NCBI GenBank assembly: GCA_004020315.1
Contig: SAQG01000003.1
Span: forward strand, 158,036 to 222,035
Direction: 5' to 3'
DNA: 64,000 nucleotides
Source: Mesorhizobium sp.
GTDB lineage: Bacteria; Pseudomonadota; Alphaproteobacteria; Rhizobiales; Rhizobiaceae
A model generated the notes under the pieces. The model made no database searches, had not been told where the DNA came from, and worked only from the letters and a program-made list of their open reading frames with translations. Made by a program: the position numbers and the translations under genes. This document shows positions 26,370-34,707 of this stretch, in pieces. Each line of letters begins with the position of its first letter. The stretch's first letter is position 1.

Positions 26370-27202
26370 AACTCTCGATCATCCTCGCCCCCTATGACAG
26401 CGGCCTTTACCATGCCGGCTCTGGTCAAGGCCCCGACGCCATCATTGCCGGCGGCCTTGTTGATGAACTTGCCTTTCGCGGCCACGATGTCGTCGTCGAG
26501 GACATCGGCGAGGTCGGCGATGCCCAGAAACGCGAAATCGCGACGGGCTTCGCCGTTTGCAGGGCAGTCGCCACCAAGGTCGATCTGGCACGAGACGGTG
26601 AGCGTTTCCCCATCGTGCTCGCCGGAAATTGCCTGACCGCTGCCGGTGCGGTGGCTGGCGACGCAGCGGATTCGATCATCTGGATCGATCAGCATGGCGA
26701 TCTCAACACGCCAGAGACGTCCGCCTACGGATTTCTCGACGGCATGGCGCTGGCGACGACGCTGGGGCTCTGCTGGCGCCCAATGACGTCAGCGATTCCC
26801 GGCTTCAAGGCGATCGACCCGTCGCGGTGCATGCTGGTCGATGCGCGCGACCTCGATCCCGATGAAAGGCGGCTCCTAGAGACGTCGCCGATTATTCGCA
26901 CCCAATGGACCAACGCACTCGACAATGTCGGAAAGCTGAAGGCGGCCGGCGCGGCCCAAGTACATTTACATCTTGATCTGGACGTTCACGATCCGGATGT
27001 GCTGCAAGTGAACCGCTATGCACGGCCGGGAGGTCCAAATCCGGAGCAGCTGCGGCAACTGGTTTGCGGGCTGGCCAAGTCGATCCCGATCGTCGGCATC
27101 ACCTTGTCCGCCTACGATCCTGCCTTTGACGCCAAGGGCGAAGTTCCGCCTGTCGTCGGGCAATTGCTTGGCGATTTTCTTGCCGCGCTTGAGAGGATCT
27201 GA
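26366..27202 (+). CDS. Arginase/agmatinase-family (ureohydrolase) protein within the his operon
   Basis: This is a 278-residue ureohydrolase-fold protein. Two metal motifs are intact: IDQHGDLN (D-x-H-x-D) near residue 111 and LDLDVHDPD (D-x-D-x-x-D) near residue 202. The first motif, normally GGDHS, reads AGNCLTA, so the His ligand is replaced by Cys or absent. The substrate may differ from arginine, for example formiminoglutamate or another guanidino/formimino compound. It overlaps hisA by 4 nt and hisF by 1 nt, so it is translationally coupled to both. The link to histidine metabolism is inference. Confidence 0.82.
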   Translation: MKLSIILAPYDSGLYHAGSGQGPDAIIAGGLVDELAFRGHDVVVEDIGEVGDAQKREIATGFAVCRAVATKVDLARDGERFPIVLAGNCLTAAGAVAGDAADSIIWIDQHGDLNTPETSAYGFLDGMALATTLGLCWRPMTSAIPGFKAIDPSRCMLVDARDLDPDERRLLETSPIIRTQWTNALDNVGKLKAAGAAQVHLHLDLDVHDPDVLQVNRYARPGGPNPEQLRQLVCGLAKSIPIVGITLSAYDPAFDAKGEVPPVVGQLLGDFLAALERI

Positions 27203-27993
27203 TGCTGAAAGCCCGCGTCATCCCCTGTCTCGACGTCAAGAATGGCCGCGTCGTCAAGGGCGTCAACTTCGTCGACCTGGTCGATGCCGGCGATCCAGTC
27301 GAGGCGGCAAGGGCCTATGATGCCGCCGGCGCCGACGAGCTCTGTTTCCTCGACATCACTGCCTCGTCCGAAAATCGCGAGACCATCTTCGACATCGTCG
27401 CCCGCACCGCCGAACGATGCTTCATGCCGCTGACCGTCGGCGGCGGCGTGCGCCAGGTGGCCGACATAAGAAAGCTGCTTTTGGCCGGCGCCGACAAGGT
27501 GTCGATCAACACGGCGGCGGTGAAGAATCCCGATTTCGTCGCCGAAGCGGCCGACAAGTTCGGCAACCAGTGCATCGTCGTCGCAATCGACGCCAAGAAA
27601 GTGTCGGGCGAAGGCGAGGCCGACCGCTGGGAGATTTTCACCCATGGCGGCCGCGAGAAGACCGGCATCGACGCGGTCGAATTCGCCCAACAGATGGTCG
27701 ATCGCGGCGCCGGCGAGATCCTGCTGACGTCGATGGACCGCGACGGCACCAAGGCTGGCTACGACATCGCGCTCACCCGCGCGGTGGCCGACGCCGTGCG
27801 TGCGCCGGTCATCGCCTCCGGCGGCGTCGGCACGCTCGATCACATGGTCGAGGGGATTCGCGACGGCCATGCCGGCGCGGTGCTGGCGGCATCGATCTTC
27901 CATTTCGGCACTTACAGCATTGCCGAAGCCAAGGCGCACATGGCCCGTGCCGGCCTGCCGATGCGACTGGACTCCCCGGGGGATCGGCTCTAA
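27202..27993 (+). CDS. hisF: Imidazole glycerol phosphate synthase, cyclase subunit
   Basis: HisF uses HisH-derived ammonia to form imidazole glycerol phosphate and AICAR. The 263-residue barrel starts [20 protein letters not shown], with catalytic Asp in CLDVK (near residue 11) and in TSMDRDGTK (near residue 135). The phosphate loop is ASGGVG. Its ATG overlaps the preceding stop as TGATG. A family A repeat follows its stop and separates it from hisE. Confidence 0.97.
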   Translation: MLKARVIPCLDVKNGRVVKGVNFVDLVDAGDPVEAARAYDAAGADELCFLDITASSENRETIFDIVARTAERCFMPLTVGGGVRQVADIRKLLLAGADKVSINTAAVKNPDFVAEAADKFGNQCIVVAIDAKKVSGEGEADRWEIFTHGGREKTGIDAVEFAQQMVDRGAGEILLTSMDRDGTKAGYDIALTRAVADAVRAPVIASGGVGTLDHMVEGIRDGHAGAVLAASIFHFGTYSIAEAKAHMARAGLPMRLDSPGDRL

Positions 27994-28043
27994 GCATGAT
28001 CCGAGCGAAAAGTGGGAACCGGTTTTCGGAAAAGATGATGCTT
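27992..28043. repeat. Family A palindromic repeat (copy 2) between hisF and hisE
   Basis: AAGCATGATCC...GATGATGCTT outer arms enclose the core AAAAGTGGGAACCGGTTTTCGG (as two blocks). It begins at the hisF stop codon and lies within the his transcript. Confidence 0.78.
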
Positions 28044-28065
28044 AAACAAGCAGATAGATAGCGCC

Positions 28066-28392
28066 ATGGCTGAGTTTTCGCTCTCCGATCTGGAGACAAT
28101 CATCAGGGAACGCGTGCATTCCGACGATCCGGATTCGTGGACGGCAAAGCTGTTCGCGCGCGGCATGGACAAGGCGGCGCAGAAGTTCGGCGAAGAGGCG
28201 GTCGAAACAGTGATCGCCGCCGTTGGGGGTGACAGACAAGCCCTCGTTTCGGAAAGCGCCGATCTCATCTATCATTGGCTCGTCGTCCTGGGTGTTGCCG
28301 GCGTTCCGCTTGCCGATGTCCTGACCGAACTCGAACGCCGCACCGGTCGTTCGGGCATCGCCGAAAAGGCGTCTCGGCAGGACCGGGGCTGA
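28066..28392 (+). CDS. hisE: Phosphoribosyl-ATP pyrophosphatase
   Basis: HisE is a MazG-like all-alpha pyrophosphohydrolase for phosphoribosyl-ATP, the second step of histidine synthesis. It has 108 residues. Acidic motifs are [13 protein letters not shown] and [13 protein letters not shown]. It stands alone here, without a fused HisI. The gene is separated from hisF by a 50-bp palindromic repeat. Confidence 0.95.
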   Translation: MAEFSLSDLETIIRERVHSDDPDSWTAKLFARGMDKAAQKFGEEAVETVIAAVGGDRQALVSESADLIYHWLVVLGVAGVPLADVLTELERRTGRSGIAEKASRQDRG

Positions 28393-28414
28393 TCGCTGGA
28401 GGTTAGGAAACTCG

Positions 28415-29374
28415 ATGGACCAGCTCGCCCCCACCGAGAAATATTCGCCCTTCCGTTTTTTCTCGGCGGAACAATGGTCGCAGTTCCGCGCCGACACGCC
28501 GATGACGCTCGGCGAGGACGAGATCCGTCGCCTGCGTTCGCTCAACGATCCGGTCGACCTCGAAGAGGTCAAGCGCATCTACCTTTCGCTGTCGCGGCTG
28601 TTGTCGGCGCATGTCGAGGCGAGCCAACTGCTGTTCAGGCAGCGCCAGGCCTTCTTCAACGCGGTGGATGTCGTCAAAACGCCCTTCATCATCGGCATTG
28701 CCGGCTCTGTCGCGGTCGGCAAATCGACCACGGCGCGCGTGCTCAAGGAATTGCTGGCGCGCTGGCCGTCGAGCCCCAAGGTCGATCTGATCACTACCGA
28801 CGGCTTCCTGCTTCCCAACGAAATCCTGCGCCGCAACAATCTGATGGAGCGCAAGGGCTTTCCCGACAGCTACGATGTCGGCGCATTGCTGCGTTTCCTG
28901 TCGGGCATCAAATCGGCGCAGCGCAATGTCCGCGCGCCAGTCTATTCGCACCTGACCTACGACGTCGTTCCCGGCGAGTTCCAGACCATCGACCGGCCCG
29001 ACATATTGATCTTCGAAGGCATCAACGTGCTTCAGCCGGGCAAGCTGCCGAAGGACGGCAAGATCGTGCCTTTCCTGTCGGATTTCTTCGACTTTGCGAT
29101 CTATATCGATGCCGAAGAGGAGCTGATTCATCAATGGTACATCGCCCGCTTCATGCGGCTGCGCGAGACCGCTTTCCGCGATCCGGACTCCTTCTTCCAC
29201 CGCTATTCGCAGCTTTCGCAAGGCGCGGCCCGCGCCATCGCCGAAGGCCTGTGGGCCAACATCAACCTGAAGAATTTGCGCGAGAACATCCTGCCGACGA
29301 GAGCCCGCGCCGATCTCATCCTGCGCAAGGGCGCCAATCATCTGGTCGAGGAAGTGGCGCTCAGGAAGCTGTAA
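28415..29374 (+). CDS. coaA: Pantothenate kinase, type I
   Basis: CoaA phosphorylates pantothenate, the committed step of coenzyme A synthesis. The 319-residue length is typical. The P-loop is GSVAVGKST near residue 97, and TTDGFLLPN and [12 protein letters not shown] are conserved. It follows hisE by 22 nt, the usual rhizobial arrangement, so it may be partly read from the his transcript. Confidence 0.96.
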   Translation: MDQLAPTEKYSPFRFFSAEQWSQFRADTPMTLGEDEIRRLRSLNDPVDLEEVKRIYLSLSRLLSAHVEASQLLFRQRQAFFNAVDVVKTPFIIGIAGSVAVGKSTTARVLKELLARWPSSPKVDLITTDGFLLPNEILRRNNLMERKGFPDSYDVGALLRFLSGIKSAQRNVRAPVYSHLTYDVVPGEFQTIDRPDILIFEGINVLQPGKLPKDGKIVPFLSDFFDFAIYIDAEEELIHQWYIARFMRLRETAFRDPDSFFHRYSQLSQGAARAIAEGLWANINLKNLRENILPTRARADLILRKGANHLVEEVALRKL

Positions 29375-29457
29375 CGAAGCGGTTAACGGCGCTTTAGTCA
29401 GTGCCCGCTATCGTTCGTTTTGCCATTCCAGAGCATTTGTCGGGAGCCGGTGATCAT

Positions 29458-29946
29458 ATGCCTGCATTGCGCCGGCCTGACATTTCCGCCTGGCGCGGCG
29501 CGCTTGCTCCGCGCCGGCTCCTCAAATTCGCCTCGGTGGGACTTGCGGCCACAGTCCTCTATGCGCTTTGCGCAAGCCTCTTCGCCAGTGCCGGGTCAAG
29601 ATACCTGTCGCCGGCCACCGCCTCCGTCGCCGCCTATGCGGTCGCGGCAATATTCTCCTATCTCGGCCACAAGTTCTTCACCTTCATGTCGGCTGGCTCG
29701 CATCAATTCGAAGCGCCGCGTTTCGCCGTGCTCACCGGTTTCGGTCTTGCCATCGCCTATCTCCTTCCCATGCTCCTCGTCGGGCAATTCGGCCTGCCGG
29801 TCGCGATTCCGATACTGCTCACCTGCATTCTCATTCCGACGGTCAACTTTGTCGTTCTCGAACGCTGGATCTTTTCCGGCCGTTCAGCGGCGGGCCTGGA
29901 CGGTGACCCGAAGCGGGTGCCGGCCTTGGGAAAATCCGATGCTTAA
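29458..29946 (+). CDS. GtrA family membrane protein
   Basis: The 162 residues contain four predicted membrane helices (FASVGLAATVLYALCASLF, ATASVAAYAVAAIFSYLGH, LTGFGLAIAYLLPMLL, PILLTCILIPTVNFVVLERWIF), the GtrA/PF04138 pattern. Family members are linked to polyisoprenyl-linked sugar transfer across the membrane. The ATG at 29458 is preferred; a GTG at 29401 would add a poorly conserved extension. No glycosyltransferase partner is adjacent. Confidence 0.8.
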   Translation: MPALRRPDISAWRGALAPRRLLKFASVGLAATVLYALCASLFASAGSRYLSPATASVAAYAVAAIFSYLGHKFFTFMSAGSHQFEAPRFAVLTGFGLAIAYLLPMLLVGQFGLPVAIPILLTCILIPTVNFVVLERWIFSGRSAAGLDGDPKRVPALGKSDA

Positions 29947-30001
29947 GATGCTTAAAGAGATAGAGCGGCGACACGCCTCGACTTCAAAGTCCGCGCTCTA
30001 A
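29937..30001. repeat. Degenerate family B-like repeat
   Basis: GATGCTTAA occurs twice near the gtrA stop, followed by TAGAGCGGCG...CAAAGTCCGCGCTCTA. This resembles the second half of the family B elements. It lies between the convergent gtrA and alkB genes and overlaps both ends slightly. Confidence 0.4.
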
Positions 30002-30615
30002 CCAGGATAGGTCACCCGTCGCAGCGTCAGATTGATCCGCCCGCCGTTCTTCAGGAGTGCCGAGGTCGATGGATAGATGCGGTCGACGCCGTGAAAACAG
30101 AGACGGCCTTCGCCGCCAAGCACGACGACATCGCCGCTTCTCAGCCTGAACGATTTGGTGCCGCCTTCGCGCGTGCTCTGACCGACCCTAAACAGGCAAT
30201 CGTCGCCCAGTGAAACGGAGACGACCGGCGCAGAGAAATCGATCTCGTCGCGGTCTTGATGAAGGCCCATTTTCGCGTCGGGCGAATAGAAATTGACCAG
30301 GCAAGCCTCCGGTGGATGCGGATAGGCAGACACGTCCCGCCACAGCTCCATTAGCACGTCGGGGATCGGCGGCCAGGGCGCTCCGGTCACCGGGTGCGTC
30401 GGCTGGTAGCGATATCCGCGCTCCTTGTCGGTGACCCAGCCGAGCGAACCGCAATTGGTCATGCGCACGCTCATCTCCTTGCCGGTGCGCGGCATCGCCG
30501 GCACGAACAGAGGAGCCTCCTGCACGATCCGTCTCACATCCTCGACCAGCGCTTCCTGCACCGCACGGGACAGATAGCCAGGCATGTGGCGGACGCCTTT
30601 GGGCAGAACGAGCAT
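29998..30615 (-). CDS. alkB: Alpha-ketoglutarate-dependent dioxygenase AlkB
   Basis: AlkB oxidatively removes methyl groups from 1-meA and 3-meC in DNA and RNA. The 205-residue protein has Fe(II) ligands HQD and a distal His (FHGVDRIYP), and 2-oxoglutarate-binding Arg in RINLTLRR near the C-terminus. The conserved MTNCGSLGWV nucleotide-binding region is present. An ATG at 30657 is possible, but it abuts the preceding terminator hairpin (30664-30690), so the inner ATG at 30615 is preferred. Neither start has a clear ribosome-binding site. Confidence 0.9.
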   Translation of the reverse strand: MLVLPKGVRHMPGYLSRAVQEALVEDVRRIVQEAPLFVPAMPRTGKEMSVRMTNCGSLGWVTDKERGYRYQPTHPVTGAPWPPIPDVLMELWRDVSAYPHPPEACLVNFYSPDAKMGLHQDRDEIDFSAPVVSVSLGDDCLFRVGQSTREGGTKSFRLRSGDVVVLGGEGRLCFHGVDRIYPSTSALLKNGGRINLTLRRVTYPG

Positions 30616-30663
30616 TGTCGCTTGATCCGTTGGTCTGGAGAACCAGAATGCCACCATCAAATG

Positions 30664-30690
30664 AAAACGGCGACCCGAAAGCCGCCGTTG
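30664..30690 (-). terminator. Probable terminator after the BON/LysM gene
   Basis: On the minus strand AACGGCG...CGCCGTTTTC forms a stem followed by a short T run, 43 nt past the stop of the LysM gene and just before alkB. Confidence 0.5.
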
Positions 30691-30704
30691 CCGATTGGCC
30701 GTCG

Positions 30705-30742
30705 CCGATCTGATCAGGCCTGCCCCGATCTGATCAGGCCTG
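30705..30742. repeat. 20-bp direct repeat, two copies
   Basis: CCGATCTGATCAGGCCTG occurs at 30705-30722 and again at 30725-30742 (20-bp period). The second copy encodes the last residues and stop codon of the LysM protein, so the gene end looks duplicated by slippage. Confidence 0.7.
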
Positions 30743-31213
30743 ATCGAGATCCGGTATGCGCAGGACCTGCCCCGGATAGATCTTGTCCGGGTGGGTCAGC
30801 ATCGGCTTGTTGGCCTCGAAAATGATCGTGTTCTTCGCACCCTTACCCTTGCCGTAGCTCTTTTCGGCGATCTTCCAGAGATTGTCGCCTTTCTTGACCG
30901 TGTAGAAGGTCGGTTGCTTGGCCGGGGCAGCGGGCGTGCCGGATTCGGGTGCGGCGACCTGCAATTCGTCCGCCTGCACCTTGGACACGCCGAGCGTGTT
31001 GCCGACGGCGATGACCGCCTTTTCGAAGATCGATTGATCTTTGACAACGCCTTTCAGGACAGCCGTATCGCCTTTGACGTCGACTTCCACATTGTCGGTG
31101 CCGAGCGCGTGCGAATCGAGTTCCTTCTTGAGCTTGTCGGCAGTCGGCTCCGGCTCATCGTCGCCGAAGCCGAGCTTCTTGCCGACGCCCTTGACGAAAT
31201 CAAACATGCCCAT
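30734..31213 (-). CDS. BON + LysM domain protein (Kbp/YgaU-like)
   Basis: The protein has 159 residues. The N-terminus MGMFDFVKGVGKKLG is followed by a BON domain (residues ~20-85, VKGDTAVLKGVVKDQSIFEKAVIAVGN). A C-terminal LysM domain (residues ~105-155, YTVKKGDNLWKIAEKSYGKG...IYPGQVLRIP) completes it. The architecture equals E. coli Kbp/YgaU, a cytoplasmic potassium-binding protein. No signal peptide is seen, which also fits Kbp. AAGGAG precedes the ATG at 31213. An upstream frame to 31258 is rejected. Confidence 0.85.
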   Translation of the reverse strand: MGMFDFVKGVGKKLGFGDDEPEPTADKLKKELDSHALGTDNVEVDVKGDTAVLKGVVKDQSIFEKAVIAVGNTLGVSKVQADELQVAAPESGTPAAPAKQPTFYTVKKGDNLWKIAEKSYGKGKGAKNTIIFEANKPMLTHPDKIYPGQVLRIPDLDQA

Positions 31214-31306
31214 CTGTGGTCTCCTTGCTGTGGCGATTACCGAACTTGCCACCTGCAACCTTGAATTGGAAGCCGTCGCGACCGTGCGATCGATGTCGCG
31301 CCTATC

Positions 31307-31408
31307 GCATCGGCCCGAAAACGGAATCGATTTCTGAATGCACCATAGGTAGGTGCGAAATGTTAGAGCGCGCTTTGAGCGTCCAAGTGGACGCGCGTCG
31401 TTCTAATC
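31307..31408. repeat. Family B dispersed repeat (copy 3)
   Basis: GCATCGGCCCGAAAACGG, ATCGATTTCTG, then TTAGAGCGCGC and the hairpin GCGTCC-AAGT-GGACGC with CGTTCTAATCG closely match 11093-11198. The last bases overlap the stop of arfB. Confidence 0.7.
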
Positions 31409-31840
31409 GTCGTCCACCCGGCCGCGCAGTCTCTTGATTGTGCCGCGCCCAGCCTTGGTCTTCAGCCGCCTTTCGACTGCGCCTTTCGACGGCCTCGTCT
31501 TCTTGCGCGGCGGCGGTGGCGGTTCGGCGGCCTTGGCGACCAGTTCCGCAAGCCGCGCCCGGGCGTCCGCCCGGTTCTGCTCTTGCGTACGGAAGCGTCC
31601 GGCCTCGATGACAATGACGCCGTCCTTGGTGGCGCGTTGGCCGGCCAGCTTTATGGTTCGCTCGCGGACGCGCTCCGACAGGCCCGGTGCATTCGCCGCA
31701 TCGAAGCGCAATTGCACCGCCGTCGCCACCTTGTTGACGTTCTGGCCGCCAGGGCCGGACGAGCGGATGAAGTCCTCGTGCAGGTCATCCGGATGGATCA
31801 CCGCATCGTCGGCAATGATGATCTTGTCGTCGGCGTTCAT
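31403..31840 (-). CDS. arfB: Alternative ribosome-rescue factor / peptidyl-tRNA hydrolase ArfB
   Basis: ArfB hydrolyses peptidyl-tRNA on ribosomes stalled without a stop codon. It has 145 residues. The catalytic GGQ lies in SSGPGGQNVNKVAT near residues 31-33. The basic C-terminal tail (KKTRPSKGAVERRLKTKAGRG) inserts into the mRNA channel. The codon-recognition domains of true release factors are absent. It lies between the LysM gene and pckA on the minus strand. Confidence 0.93.
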   Translation of the reverse strand: MNADDKIIIADDAVIHPDDLHEDFIRSSGPGGQNVNKVATAVQLRFDAANAPGLSERVRERTIKLAGQRATKDGVIVIEAGRFRTQEQNRADARARLAELVAKAAEPPPPPRKKTRPSKGAVERRLKTKAGRGTIKRLRGRVDDD

Positions 31841-31865
31841 GCCGCAGTCATGGCGCGGCGGGCGA

Positions 31866-31946
31866 AAAAAGAAAAGGCCCGATCCCCGGGGTCGGGCCTT
31901 CCTGATCCCCGGGTCGGGTCTTTCCGATCCCCGGGTCAGGCCTTGA
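31866..31946 (-). terminator. pckA terminator built on a three-copy tandem repeat
   Basis: GATCCCCGGGTCGGG-type units of 21-23 nt repeat three times (31881-31903, 31904-31925, 31926-31946). On the minus strand the last unit forms GGCCCGA...TCGGGCC followed by TTTTCTTTTTT, a strong intrinsic terminator for pckA. Each unit also contains the palindrome CCCGGGG or CCCGGG. Confidence 0.8.
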
Positions 31947-31968
31947 GGGGCAGATATCCAGCCGGCGA

Positions 31969-33579
31969 TTATTCCGCGGCTTCACGCATGCGCGGCGCGG
32001 CGCCGAGCACAACGGCATCGACATGAGGTTCGAACTTTTCGAAATTGATGGCGAACATGCCGACCAGCCTCGCGGCCTGCAGGTCGTAGGCTGAGGTATC
32101 GGCCCAGGTCGATCTCGGATCGAGAATGGCGCGGTCGACGCCCGCAACCGCCACCGGCACTTCGAAACCGAAATTGGCGTCGGTGCGGTAGTCGGCCGTC
32201 TTCAGCGAGCCGTCGAGTGCCGCGGCAAGCAGCGCCCGCGTCGCCTTGATCGGCATCCGCTTGCCGGTGCCATAGGCGCCGCCGGTCCAGCCGGTGTTGA
32301 CCAGCCAGCAATCGACGCCGTGATGGGCGATCAGCTCGCGCAGCAGATTGCCGTATTCCGACGGATGGCGCGGCATGAACGGTGCGCCGAAACAGGTCGA
32401 AAACGTCGCTTCGGGTTCCGTGACCCCCTTTTCGGTCCCTGCCACCTTGGCGGTATAGCCGGAGAGGAAATGATACATCGCCTGCGCCGGGGTCAGCCGT
32501 GCGATCGGCGGCATCACGCCGAATGCGTCGGCGGTCAGCATGATGATGTTTTTCGGGTGACCGGCGCGGCCTGTCTTGCTGGCGTTGGGAATGAAGTGGA
32601 GCGGATAGGCGCAGCGCGTGTTTTCAGTGAGACTGCCGTCGTCGAAATCCGGTACGCGGCCCGCGTCGAGCACCACATTCTCCAGCACCGTGCCGAAGCG
32701 TTGGGTGGTGGCGAAGATCTCCGGCTCGGCTTCGGCCGAGAGCTTTATCGTCTTGGCATAGCAGCCGCCCTCGAAGTTGAAGATACCATGCGGACCCCAG
32801 CCGTGCTCGTCGTCGCCGACCAGCGTGCGCGACGGATCGGCCGACAGCGTCGTCTTGCCGGTTCCCGAGAGGCCGAAGAAAATGGCCGCGTCTCCGCCGA
32901 CGCCTTCATTGGCCGAACAATGCATCGGCATCACGCCTTTGGTCGGCAACAGATAGTTGAGCACCGTGAACACCGACTTCTTCATTTCGCCGGCATAGGA
33001 GGTGCCGCCGATCAGCACGATCATGCGCGAGAGATCGACGGCGATCACCGTTCCGGTGCGGGTGCCGTGGCGGGCGGGATCGGCGCGGAACGACGGCAGG
33101 TCGATGATCGTCATGTCAGGTACAAAATGTTCGAGCTCGGCGGCTTCCGGGCGAATGAGCAGATTGCGGATGAACAGGGAGTGCCAGGCAAACTCCGTGA
33201 CGACCCTGGTCGTCAGCTTCAAGTCCTCATCGGCGCCGCCGACCAGGTCCTGCACATAAAGATCCTTGTCCGCCGCATGGGTGCGAAAATCGCCGAGCAG
33301 CGTGTCGAATTGGGCCGGCGAAATCGCCTTGTTGTTGTCCCACCATACATGCGGCCCGGTGGTCTCGTCGCGCACGACGAATTTGTCCTTGGGCGAGCGG
33401 CCGGTGTGCTGCCCGGTCTCGGCGACGAGTGCGCCATGCGCGGTGAGCCGGGCCTCGCCGCGGCGGATGGCTTCCTCGTAGAGGACGGCCTCGCCGAAAT
33501 TATAGCGCACCGCGCCAGTGGTCTTCAGGCCGATCCGATCGATCGCCCATGCGGGATTGCGTTTGCCGGCTTCCGACAT
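31969..33579 (-). CDS. pckA: Phosphoenolpyruvate carboxykinase (ATP)
   Basis: PckA converts oxaloacetate to PEP in gluconeogenesis, needed for growth on dicarboxylates such as in symbiosis. At 536 residues it is the usual rhizobial size. The P-loop is [12 protein letters not shown] near residue 240, and GDDEHGWG and the substrate Arg (ENTRCAYPL) are conserved. The ATG at 33579 has AAGGA upstream and gives the family N-terminus. The promoter gap contains two LacI-type palindromes, in line with control of pckA by the LacI-family PckR in S. meliloti. Confidence 0.97.
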   Translation of the reverse strand: MSEAGKRNPAWAIDRIGLKTTGAVRYNFGEAVLYEEAIRRGEARLTAHGALVAETGQHTGRSPKDKFVVRDETTGPHVWWDNNKAISPAQFDTLLGDFRTHAADKDLYVQDLVGGADEDLKLTTRVVTEFAWHSLFIRNLLIRPEAAELEHFVPDMTIIDLPSFRADPARHGTRTGTVIAVDLSRMIVLIGGTSYAGEMKKSVFTVLNYLLPTKGVMPMHCSANEGVGGDAAIFFGLSGTGKTTLSADPSRTLVGDDEHGWGPHGIFNFEGGCYAKTIKLSAEAEPEIFATTQRFGTVLENVVLDAGRVPDFDDGSLTENTRCAYPLHFIPNASKTGRAGHPKNIIMLTADAFGVMPPIARLTPAQAMYHFLSGYTAKVAGTEKGVTEPEATFSTCFGAPFMPRHPSEYGNLLRELIAHHGVDCWLVNTGWTGGAYGTGKRMPIKATRALLAAALDGSLKTADYRTDANFGFEVPVAVAGVDRAILDPRSTWADTSAYDLQAARLVGMFAINFEKFEPHVDAVVLGAAPRMREAAE

Positions 33580-33921
33580 GAGGGTTCCTTCTTCGATTTG
33601 CAGCATCCTGGCCGGCGAATTTCCGGAGCCCCACGAAGGAGACTGTAACTGTCAGAACCAGAAAAGCCAAATGATATCAAATAATTAATCGATTTAAATA
33701 TTTTGAAAGTTGTTTAAATCGTTTATATGTGCGAAAAATCGAGCGGTTGCCCAAAGGATTGGCGGTCTTTATCAGTCCAATCCATGTTGAGGTGAGATTG
33801 TGGCCGCCGCCATGCCGCTCGTGACAGCGGACGAAGCCTGTGCCACATTTTGTACCTAATTTGTCCTGCAAAAGCCCCTTCTCGACCAAAGAAGGGACAG
33901 CTCATGAGGGAGCCACTTGAA
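33580..33921. promoter_or_regulatory. 342-bp pckA/chvI divergent promoter region with paired LacI-type operators
   Basis: A strongly AT-rich patch (33670-33730) holds two CG-centred, LacI/GalR-like sites: TTAATCGATTTAA (centre 33690/33691) and TTTAAATCGTTTATA (centre 33720/33721), exactly 30 bp apart. The half-sites CGATTTAAA (33690-33698) and TTTAAATCG (33713-33721) are perfect inverted repeats. These are likely PckR operators, by family knowledge. No further gene is seen in the region. Confidence 0.55.
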
Positions 33922-34623
33922 ATGGCAACAATCGCGCTTGTCGACGACGACCGCAACATTCTGACTTCGGTGTCGATCGCCCTCGAATCGGAGGGGTATC
34001 GCGTCGAAACCTACACGGATGGTGCGTCGGCGCTGGAAGGTCTGGCGGCGCGCCCGCCGAATCTTGCCATCCTCGACATCAAGATGCCGCGCATGGACGG
34101 CATGGAGCTTCTGCGCCGGATGCGCCAGAAATCCGACCTCCCGGTGATCTTCCTGACGTCCAAGGACGACGAGATCGATGAGCTTTTCGGCCTCAAGATG
34201 GGCGCCGACGACTTCATCCGCAAACCCTTCTCGCAGCGTCTTCTGGTCGAGCGGGTTCGCGCCGTGCTGCGCCGTGCCAGCGCCCGCGAGGCGTCGGCCA
34301 AGACGCCCAACCAGCAGGCCCGTTCGCTCGAGCGCGGCCAGCTTGTCATGGACCAGGAGCGCCACACCTGCACCTGGAAAGGCGAGCCGGTGACGCTTAC
34401 CGTCACCGAATTCCTGATCCTGCATTCTCTGGCCCAGCGCCCCGGTGTGGTAAAAAGCCGTGATGCGCTAATGGATTCGGCCTATGATGAGCAGGTCTAT
34501 GTCGATGACCGCACCATCGACAGTCACATCAAGCGGCTTCGCAAGAAGTTCAAGGCCGTTGATGATGACTTCGAAATGATCGAAACCCTTTACGGAGTCG
34601 GATATCGGTTCCGCGAAGCATGA
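33922..34623 (+). CDS. chvI: Two-component response regulator ChvI
   Basis: This is a 233-residue OmpR-family regulator. In the receiver domain, acidic pocket DDD (residues ~7-9) and phospho-acceptor Asp ([13 protein letters not shown] near residue 52) are visible, with Lys in FIRKPF near residue 104. The C-terminal winged helix contains [17 protein letters not shown] and [15 protein letters not shown]. The start [10 protein letters not shown] at 33922 has GAGGGAG upstream. Partner of ChvG, it controls envelope, exopolysaccharide and acid responses in rhizobia. Confidence 0.96.
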   Translation: MATIALVDDDRNILTSVSIALESEGYRVETYTDGASALEGLAARPPNLAILDIKMPRMDGMELLRRMRQKSDLPVIFLTSKDDEIDELFGLKMGADDFIRKPFSQRLLVERVRAVLRRASAREASAKTPNQQARSLERGQLVMDQERHTCTWKGEPVTLTVTEFLILHSLAQRPGVVKSRDALMDSAYDEQVYVDDRTIDSHIKRLRKKFKAVDDDFEMIETLYGVGYRFREA

Positions 34624-34629
34624 ATTGAT

Positions 34630-34673
34630 GCATGTCGCCCAAAAGTGGTCCCGGTTTTGGGACAACGACATGC
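34630..34673. repeat. Family A palindromic repeat (copy 3) between chvI and chvG
   Basis: GCATGTCG-CCCAAAAGTGG-TCCCGGTTTTGGG-CGACATGC has perfect outer arms and lies in the 84-bp gap between the two genes. Confidence 0.75.
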
Positions 34674-34707
34674 TCAAAACTAAAGACTGAGCGGGGGCTG
34701 CTATTCG

